Assembly (NCBI GenBank): GCA_937877575.1
Contig: CALFIZ010000176.1
Coordinates: forward strand, 1 to 13,238
Direction: 5' to 3'
DNA: 13,238 bases
Source of the DNA: an uncultured Marinilabiliales bacterium
GTDB lineage: Bacteria; Bacteroidota; Bacteroidia; Bacteroidales; BM520
Notes under the pieces: model-generated
Database searches by the model: none
The model's input: only the letters and a program-made list of their open reading frames with translations
Told to the model about the DNA's origin: nothing
Translations under genes and position numbers: made by a program
Part shown: positions 8,701-13,238 of the stretch, piece after piece
How positions within the stretch are numbered: the first letter of the stretch is position 1
Layout: each line of letters begins with the position of its first letter

Positions 8701-10316
8701 CATCAACATCCGGACATGTTTTCGGCTCCGGAGTTTATGAGTATAATACTCAAATCTCTGTATATGCCGTACCATATAGTAATTATCTGTTCTTGAATTG
8801 GACAGAAAATGATACAATAGTATCGACTGATGCTACATATACTTTTAATGTGACAGTAAACAGAAATCTTGTTGGTAATTTTGTACAGGAATATTGTAGT
8901 GTCAATATAACAAATCCTAACCCTGCAGGTGGTACAGTAAGCGGAGCGGGAACTTATATTTATGGTGATACTGTCAATCTGGTCGCAAGTCTCAATGAAG
9001 GCTATTCCTTCAATGGCTGGTATGAGGGTAATACTCTGCTGGAATCTGACACTCTCTATTCTTTCATTGCAAAAAAGAATTATAATCTCTCTGTCAGTAT
9101 AACTCTGAATTATTATGATGTAGTGGCAACCGTTCATCCTGCTTCTGCCGGTAGTGTGACAGGAACTGGTAATTACGGACATGGCACTGAGATTACTTTA
9201 ACTGCTATACCGGCAGAAGGCTATTCATTTAAATATTGGGTTGATGAAGGTATAGTTGTTTCAAGAAACAGTTCGATTACTTTTACAGTAAACAGAGACT
9301 GGTATTTGGATGTGTATTTCGAGGTTGAGGCAACAACATTTGCTGTCACTGTAACAGCTTCTCCTGCAAACGGTGGTACAGTAAGCGGAGCGGGAACTTA
9401 TAGTCCTGGTGCTACTGTTATGTTAACAGCTAATCCGAATGTGGCTTCACACTATTATTTCAGAGGCTGGTATGAAAATGATGAACTGCTCTCTGAAGAT
9501 GAGGAATACAATATTGTCATTACTCAGGATCACAATTTTGTCGGATTATTCAAACTATATGGTGATGCTAATGATGATGGAGTGATATCAGTTCTTGATG
9601 TGGTTAATGTAGTTAATTATATTATGGGAAATATTCCTGAGGGATTTGATTTCAGAAATGCTGATGTCAATGGTGACGGCATAATGAATGCGCTTGACTT
9701 GGTCGGCATCATTAATTTCGTATTCAACAAGGGATTGACTTTGTGTGATGAAATAATCGGTGATGCTGTATATACTGTTGAAAACGGTGTGTTATACATT
9801 GAGTCTCCAGTGGAAATAGGTGCATTCAACTTGAAATTTGATTCCGAAGTCGCTGTAATAATGGATTGCCTCGACAATTTTGATATTGCAACCCGTAAGA
9901 TATCTGACAATGAATATGTTGTTGTCGTTTACAGTATGAAGGGCTATATCCTTAAACCTGGCAAATATGCTCTGATGACGGTCGGTAACGCTAAGATAAC
10001 CGATTATTCCTTGTCATCACCTGAGGCGTGCGAAATCGGCCTGATTGATGGCGGAATCCTCGGTATTGATGGTGAATACACATTCTCACCAGCATATCCG
10101 AATCCGTTCAGTACCTCTGTAATGATTGAAAGAAACACTGCCTCCAAGACTGCAGAATTTGTTGTCACCAGCATTACAGGTCAGATAGTTTATAGAATCG
10201 CAACGAATGACAATTTTGTCTGGACACCTGTAAATGTTAACAGCGGCGTATATTTCATCAATGTTTATGTTGACGGTGTGATGGTCCGTTCAGATAAGGT
10301 TATTTATAAACGCTAA
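5748..10316 (+). CDS. giant T9SS-secreted modular protein: FN3, nine InlB-B-like repeats, dockerin, type A sorting domain
   Basis: Predicted extracellular or cell-surface protein of 1522 residues; no catalytic domain recognised, so probably adhesive or scaffold-like. An in-frame TTG at 5736 exists, but ATG 5748 gives a proper signal peptide (residues 1-25: MNRR, hydrophobic core, ending YSQ). In order: a beta-rich N-terminal region with a CARDB-like stretch (about 75-150, containing PNTVRMEVVLENDNDQDPSNN) and a second beta domain to about 335; a fibronectin type III domain (338-416, with TYTWKVRAI); an Ig-like segment to about 540 with a short linker domain after it; nine tandem repeats (608-1270) resembling the divergent InlB B-repeat family; a dockerin-like pair of calcium loops starting at Asp1273 (DANDDGVIS) and Asp1306 (DVNGDGIMN); a beta-rich segment of about 110 residues that could be cohesin-like; and a T9SS type A sorting domain with YPNPF at 1450-1454, ending KVIYKR. 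It has its own promoter-like element upstream and a strong hairpin downstream. The binding partner is unknown. Confidence 0.92.
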   Translation: MNRRTLPALCIIVSLFFACNNLYSQVEPTAISSNMEEERYMYDISFVRSLPYNLNIFYTYIPLFQVNHLPSYSTLPLLQGKAYNAGTSIVSDYHLETTINGIKYSSDSEHGLLYPGSTSAAMLVRKSMNGLLNYGPNTVRMEVVLENDNDQDPSNNYEERIMYGTNGMYAMDALDFFPESYSGYGLDEPGIFGNVYAVSNSTNQYLKAFYISFGDDAVVGTKFKLIVYNYLFTYNYVVPEPLATYDLEITEDMINQFVRIDIPEFSNFFAHTYGMLYCAIRQMTDEPVNIAVDNDPNGIIYQSFINSYGDMVLMRTYDHGNCALRIDLGTPTVTVKDPPTDLKVDLVRTHYANLSWEGEGAHQIQIGNNAPVVVVGRNHYQVTGLDANTTYTWKVRAITSENRVGPWVSGNSFKTLIFDGPIMDINSEEMIVGVSSAHPNYSVPVRITNLCIDSLHINISGEGMPGWLTLNGLNADEDYYLTHNQSKVFNVAFDASGLSNGNYSYVLSINNNSYYVDNEYDIPIMMKVRNEHAVTMAPTEGASLNGLSYVIDGFNYSFSIDLDEPYSESDIVVRVNSEVIEPVSGHNYLCENVTEDLEITVSGVELNNYYVTTSVSPDLSGVVRGNISPYVHGSQVTLRAVASNSTFNSWTENGEIISTSTTYRFNITSNRTLVANFTFNTYQLTAVSNNETMGTVTGEGCYSHYDTATFIGAAKSGYEFFTWTDEDDNVVSTDSVYTFVVTGPVSLTGNFRIPHYNIVVEASPDAAGTVSGGGEYILGDIVTVTATANPNCGFISWTENGTVVSTNAVYSFTATSHRHLVANFYAITYHIELIMQPAAGGLAVGGGDLISGSTAIVHAYPNHNYQFARWTEADTVVSLNPIYSFTVDRSRTLTAVFNLTSYMVTVTCHPAEGGYVTGTGDFPYYTYGQAAYLTAHANYGYTFSHWTVNGNTYTANPYFTYIYNSLSVDAYYTINQYQIGVVAAPSTSGHVFGSGVYEYNTQISVYAVPYSNYLFLNWTENDTIVSTDATYTFNVTVNRNLVGNFVQEYCSVNITNPNPAGGTVSGAGTYIYGDTVNLVASLNEGYSFNGWYEGNTLLESDTLYSFIAKKNYNLSVSITLNYYDVVATVHPASAGSVTGTGNYGHGTEITLTAIPAEGYSFKYWVDEGIVVSRNSSITFTVNRDWYLDVYFEVEATTFAVTVTASPANGGTVSGAGTYSPGATVMLTANPNVASHYYFRGWYENDELLSEDEEYNIVITQDHNFVGLFKLYGDANDDGVISVLDVVNVVNYIMGNIPEGFDFRNADVNGDGIMNALDLVGIINFVFNKGLTLCDEIIGDAVYTVENGVLYIESPVEIGAFNLKFDSEVAVIMDCLDNFDIATRKISDNEYVVVVYSMKGYILKPGKYALMTVGNAKITDYSLSSPEACEIGLIDGGILGIDGEYTFSPAYPNPFSTSVMIERNTASKTAEFVVTSITGQIVYRIATNDNFVWTPVNVNSGVYFINVYVDGVMVRSDKVIYKR
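8928..8958 (+). repeat. 31-bp exact direct repeat, copy 1 (unit 7)
   Basis: An exact 31-base match to 9372-9402. It begins GGTGGTACAGTAAGCGGAGC and encodes GGTVSGAGTY in unit 7. The copies are 444 bases apart, two repeat units, and stay in frame. Confidence 0.9.
9372..9402 (+). repeat. 31-bp exact direct repeat, copy 2 (unit 9)
   Basis: Partner of 8928-8958, in the same position within unit 9. The flanking bases differ on both sides, so the identity is local, as expected from a short gene-conversion tract or strong selection on this loop. Confidence 0.9.
9558..9740 (+). other. dockerin-like module within the giant protein
   Basis: Two F-hand-like calcium loops with following helices: DANDDGVISVLDVVNVVNYI (Asp1273 on) and DVNGDGIMNALDLVGIINFV (Asp1306 on). 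The Asp/Asn spacing of positions 1, 3, 5 and 9 and the 33-residue offset fit type I dockerins. In cellulosomes these bind cohesins; in Bacteroidota T9SS cargo such modules are common, but their partners are mostly unknown. Confidence 0.85.
10074..10313 (+). other. T9SS type A C-terminal sorting domain
   Basis: About 80 residues ending the giant protein. YPNPF (1450-1454), followed by a short strand, TGQIVY, then SGVYFINVYVDG and the terminal KVIYKR, is the TIGR04183-type pattern. In known systems it directs passage through the T9SS outer-membrane pore, after which it is cleaved and the protein is attached to the surface or released. Confidence 0.92.
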
Positions 10317-10322
10317 TATGTT

Positions 10323-10365
10323 AAGATGTGAAAATCAGGTGATTGTCACCTGATTTTCACATCTT
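10323..10365. terminator. perfect 20-bp hairpin, probable bidirectional terminator
   Basis: Arms 10323-10342 and 10346-10365 are exact reverse complements separated by the 3-base loop TTG. It sits 6 bases after the giant-gene stop and between convergent genes. The right arm covers the last codons and stop of the dciA-like gene (encoding DVKIR-stop), so the hairpin is part coding. Neither side has a clear T-run, although the stem itself has an internal A4/T4 tract. A shared terminator for both transcripts is the most likely role. Confidence 0.8.
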
Positions 10366-10753
10366 TCACTACTTCACTGCCAATTACTTCGTTAAGATAT
10401 TTTACGAGGTTGCTGCGTGCAAACATCAGTTCGTTGCGTAAAGCTGCCGAATCAATATAGACGGTGAGTATGCCGTTTGCGAAATATGTTTTGGCAGTGT
10501 GACTGCTGATATATTCCCCTACTACTTTTGACCATGCCGTTTCAACGCTGGCTTTGGTGTATTTGGAACCTAATTTGTAAACTTCCAGAAAATCTTTTAT
10601 CACATCTTCCAAAGGGCGTGTTGATTCTGCAGGAGAGTTAGAATCGTAGATAATGGCTTTGCCTGCCGCACGCATCTTGCGAATGTCAGCAGCGGAAATC
10701 TTTCCTTTGTCGGTTGTGCGCAATGAACCCTTGTCTCTCCTATAGTCCGTCAT
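10346..10753 (-). CDS. DUF721 / DciA-like protein
   Basis: Protein of 135 residues. Residues from about 46 on match the DUF721 (DciA) pattern: RPLEDVIKDFLEVYKLGSKY, then AWSKVVGEYISSHT, then a GILTVYIDSAALRNEL strand and LVKYLNEVIGSEVVKDVKIR. DciA proteins act as loaders of the replicative helicase DnaB in many bacteria that lack DnaC, so a replication role is plausible; it has not been shown for this protein. The first 45 residues are a basic, Ser/Thr-rich extension not typical of the core domain. Its ATG overlaps the recF stop by four bases (ATGA), so translational coupling to recF is very likely. The 3' end forms one arm of the terminator hairpin. Neighbouring recF and this gene together is a pattern I recognise from Bacteroidota. 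Confidence 0.85.
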   Translation of the reverse strand: MTDYRRDKGSLRTTDKGKISAADIRKMRAAGKAIIYDSNSPAESTRPLEDVIKDFLEVYKLGSKYTKASVETAWSKVVGEYISSHTAKTYFANGILTVYIDSAALRNELMFARSNLVKYLNEVIGSEVVKDVKIR

Positions 10754-11829
10754 TTCCTGAAGTGCTTGCCGTCCTTGCTTGTGTTGGATAATAATGTGCT
10801 GATCCTCTCGGCATTAGTGTCGGTGATAAATACTTGGCCAAAACGTTCGTCGCTGACCAATTTGATGATATTTGCCACACGCATGTCGTCGAGTTTGTCG
10901 AAGATGTCATCAAGAAGCAATATAGGCTTCACATTTTTGTGGGAGCGGATGTAGTCAAACTGAGCGAGTTTCAAAGCAGCAACGTAGGATTTCTGCTGGC
11001 CCTGGGAACCATAGTTCTTGACTGGCAAATCGTTGATATACAATAAAATGTCATCTTTATGAATACCCGCTGTCGTGTATCTCAGGATTCTGTCTTTCTC
11101 TCTTGATTGAATAAGAAGGTCATGGAGTGTGGCGTTTTCAAGCTGGGACGAATATTTAAGCGACACTTTTTCCTTTGAGCCGGATATTATGTCGAAGTAT
11201 TCCTGGAAGATAGGTGTTATCTCGGTGAAGAATCTGTTGCGTTCATCGAAGATGTAATTACTGCGTGATTCCAGTTGTTCATCCCACATGGAAAGCATTG
11301 TCTCATCGAAATGTCCGCTGTCATCGAATTGTTTCAAGAGATTGTTGCGCTGAAGCAGTGCCTTGTTGTAGGCGACGAGGACATCAAGATATTCAGGTTG
11401 AAACTGTGAGATGACCATATCGGCAAATCGTCGGCGCACATCGCTTCCGTCATTAATGAGGTCATGGTCGTATGGCGAAATCATAATCAGCGGAAATTTG
11501 CCTATGTGCTCGGAAAAACGCTTGTAAGCCTTGTCGTTGATGAGGAACTGCTTTTTCTGATTCTGTTTTTGTATGCAGCTTATCTTATTGCTTGTGTCAT
11601 CTGAGACGTATTGCCCATGAATGGCAAAAAAGTCTTCACCGTGACGTATGTTCTTGATGTCGAGGGTGTTGAAGTAGCTTTTCGTAAAAGACAGATAGTG
11701 GATTGCATCAAGGATGTTGGTCTTGCCGACCCCATTGGGACCGGTGAAACAGTTGATGCCCGGAGAAAACTCTTCATCGAAATCAGCAATGTTTTTAAAG
11801 TTATATATTTTTAATGAATTGAGTATCAT
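10750..11829 (-). CDS. recF: DNA replication and repair protein RecF
   Basis: SMC-like ATPase that, in the known pathway, binds single-strand/double-strand junctions with RecO and RecR and helps load RecA at gaps. The 359 residues are the usual length. Walker A is GPNGVGKT (residues 30-37). The ABC-type signature motif is SQGQQK (275-280) in YGSQGQQKSYVAALKLAQF. Walker B is ILLLDDIFDKLD, with Asp307-Asp308. The start ATG (11827-11829) shares one base with the stop of the upstream hydrolase (TAATG), and its stop overlaps the next start by four bases, so this is the middle gene of a tightly packed three-gene unit. In many bacteria recF sits near dnaA-dnaN; here that context is absent, as is usual in Bacteroidota. 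Confidence 0.97.
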   Translation of the reverse strand: MILNSLKIYNFKNIADFDEEFSPGINCFTGPNGVGKTNILDAIHYLSFTKSYFNTLDIKNIRHGEDFFAIHGQYVSDDTSNKISCIQKQNQKKQFLINDKAYKRFSEHIGKFPLIMISPYDHDLINDGSDVRRRFADMVISQFQPEYLDVLVAYNKALLQRNNLLKQFDDSGHFDETMLSMWDEQLESRSNYIFDERNRFFTEITPIFQEYFDIISGSKEKVSLKYSSQLENATLHDLLIQSREKDRILRYTTAGIHKDDILLYINDLPVKNYGSQGQQKSYVAALKLAQFDYIRSHKNVKPILLLDDIFDKLDDMRVANIIKLVSDERFGQVFITDTNAERISTLLSNTSKDGKHFRK

Positions 11830-13191
11830 TATTCCGGATTTGCTGAATTGACGATATTATACAGAGCACTGTGGATTTTGCTCCTGAAATTGTTTTTTGA
11901 AATCTTGTTGTTGGAGACGTCAGGATAAATTCTGTTGGAGAGAAACACATACACAAGTTCGTTTTGGGGATCTGCCCATGTGAAACACCCTGTAAAACCA
12001 CTATGTCCGAAACTTTTCGGGCTTGCCTCTTCACAGACGGGGCCGTTTTTGCCGCCTTCAATAAGGGGTTTGTCGAAACCTAAAGCGCGACGGTTGTCGA
12101 TTTCCGGGAACTGGGTTGTGGTGAAGTCCTTGATGTAAGCTTCCTTGATGTATTGTCTGCCGCCGTAATATCCGTCTTGCAGGAGCATCTGCATCAGCGT
12201 ACCGATACCTATGGCATTGGAGAAAAGACCTGCATTTCCGGCTACTCCGCCAAGCAGAGCCGCCTTCTCATCATGTACGTAACCCCTTACGACTTGTCTG
12301 CGAAATGTTTTGTCATTTTCCGTAGGTGCAATTACCTTTTTGTCGAATTTCTCAAGCGGCAGGAATGTTGTGCGAGACAATCCCATAGGCGAATAGTAAT
12401 ACTGTTCAACATATTCATTAAGAGGCATATTGATGGAATTTTCTATTCCTTTCGCCAAGAGAATGAACCCCATGCAACTATATACGTAATGGTTTTTGGG
12501 CAGTTTTTTGCCCGACAGTAATTTGCATTGTGCAGTGGTATCGTATATGTGGAAAGGTATTGTCCTTTTAACATACATATTGTCGGCGACTTTAACGGAG
12601 AATTCAGTCGTCATGGCCTCACTTACGTTATCTTTTCTGTAGCTGTCGTCAGTGAAGTCGCTGAAAACTTGAATTGATGCCGGAAACCTTGCCTGGTGTG
12701 CCATAATGTCCCTGATGATGATATTCTTTTTGTTGCTGTAATCAAGAAACGGCACGTATCGTGACAAAGGCTTGTCAATATCGAATTTCTGGTATTCCTG
12801 AAGACTTAGTACTGCGAGTGTGGTTGCCATTATTTTGGTGATTGACGCAACATCATAGAGCGTTTCAGTTGTGACAGGCTCATCGTTTCCGTATGTCATG
12901 TTCCCGTAGGCTTTATTCATAATGACCCTTCCTTTGTGTATGGCGACAATCTGGCATCCGGGATAGGCTTTTATGTTAATTCCGGCTAATGCCAAAGAGT
13001 CAATTTTATGAAACGACCCGTACATGGCATCTATCTCATCCTGTGACGGGTAGGAGATTACACCTTTATTCTTGACTTGGATGTCAACGCCTGCACCGAC
13101 CTTGTACTGTTCGTTGATTGAAACAGGCAGACGGCCACTGATGGAATAAGCGCCGAAAAGACATTGGGGCAGCAGGTCGAAAACATCATCA
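11829..13191 (-). CDS. GH3-linked serine hydrolase (class C beta-lactamase-like), 5' truncated
   Basis: Visible as 453 residues. Although an ATG exists at 13025, the frame stays open upstream to the contig end, and the residues there (FGAYSISGRLPVSINEQYKV) look like the C-terminal edge of a glycoside hydrolase family 3 domain, as in NagZ-type beta-N-acetylglucosaminidases fused to a serine hydrolase in Bacteroides. I therefore read this as the C-terminal half of such a fusion, about 1000 residues in known members. Hydrolase motifs, numbered from the internal Met at 13025: SxxK Ser61-Ile-Thr-Lys64; Tyr182-Ser183-Cys184 where YSN/YSD is usual; His341-Ser-Gly in HSGFTGC where KTG or HTG is usual. 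Such fusions are thought to act on cell-wall-derived muropeptides or related sugars; a peptidoglycan recycling role is inference. Its stop overlaps recF by one base. The frame also stays open through the adapter bases, which must not be translated. Confidence 0.85.
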
Positions 13192-13238
13192 AGATCGGAA
13201 GAGCGTCGTGTAGGGAAAGAGTGTAGATCTCGGTGGTC
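13192..13238. other. Illumina TruSeq adapter read-through (non-biological)
   Basis: These 47 terminal bases begin AGATCGGAAGAGCGTCGTG and continue to GGTGGTC. As remembered, this equals the reverse complement of the TruSeq universal adapter without mismatch. The contig end is therefore an untrimmed sequencing artefact. In the hydrolase frame it has no stop codon, so an automatic gene caller would add 16 false residues. Confidence 0.97.

Larger units (their letters stand above)
7569..9557 (+). repeat. nine tandem InlB-B-like repeat units (about 70-77 residues each)
   Basis: Units begin at about 7569, 7785, 8007, 8226, 8445, 8667, 8889, 9108 and 9327, giving a period of 216-231 bases. Each follows the pattern Y-x-V-x-V/A-x-P-x-x-x-G-x-V-x-G-x-G, then hGxxVxLxAxPxxGYxFxxWTENG, then xxVSxxxxYxFxxxxxxxLxxxF. 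W is kept in all nine; WTENG or close variants appear in units 1, 3 and 6. Units differ a lot in sequence, so most of the array is old; units 7 and 9 share recent near-identity. This pattern is known from the divergent InlB B-repeat/Flg_new family of extracellular stalk domains. Confidence 0.88.

Noticed and set aside
7569..9557. CRISPR array or other non-coding direct repeats
   Set aside because: Periodicity is at protein level (about 73 residues) within one open frame; there are no short identical repeats with unique spacers.
13023..13025. ATG at 13025 as the true start of the serine hydrolase
   Set aside because: The upstream frame encodes residues typical of the GH3-hydrolase junction and stays open to the contig end, so this is an internal Met.

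Overview
The window reads as a metagenome-assembled contig from a member of the Bacteroidota, most likely Bacteroidales. Three things point there: a type IX secretion (T9SS) C-terminal sorting domain on the largest protein, two matches to the Bacteroidota -7 promoter element TAnnTTTG, and the pairing of ftsK with a lolA-like gene. No 16S or other species-level marker is present, so I do not name a genus. One end is not biological: the last 47 bases (13192-13238) match the Illumina TruSeq adapter read-through sequence, so the organism's DNA ends at about 13191.

Plus strand, left to right. The window opens inside a COG2509-type FAD-dependent dehydrogenase gene (5' end cut off). After about 110 bases with a promoter-like element come ftsK (septal DNA translocase), a LolA-like periplasmic lipoprotein carrier, and a stand-alone Elp3-type radical SAM enzyme. 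The gaps between these three are 49 and 5 bases, which suggests co-transcription. A second promoter-like element then precedes a 1522-residue secreted protein. This protein has a signal peptide, an N-terminal beta-rich region, an FN3 domain, nine tandem InlB-B-like repeats of about 70-77 residues, a type I dockerin-like module, a further beta-rich segment and a T9SS type A sorting domain.

Minus strand, right half. A three-gene unit is transcribed toward the left: the C-terminal part of what looks like a glycoside hydrolase family 3 / serine hydrolase fusion (5' end cut off by the contig end), then recF, then a DUF721/DciA-like gene. Stops and starts overlap by 1 base (TAATG) and 4 bases (ATGA), so the three are very probably translationally coupled. 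The minus-strand unit and the giant-protein gene converge on a perfect 20-bp hairpin at 10323-10365, whose right arm is also the last codons of the dciA-like gene. It probably serves as a bidirectional terminator.

Most of the window is conserved housekeeping: chromosome segregation, lipoprotein transport, recombinational repair, helicase-loader-like function and cell-wall turnover. The accessory part is the modular T9SS-exported dockerin protein. I see no CRISPR array, tRNA, rRNA, insertion sequence or phage gene, and no stretch over 300 bases without a gene.
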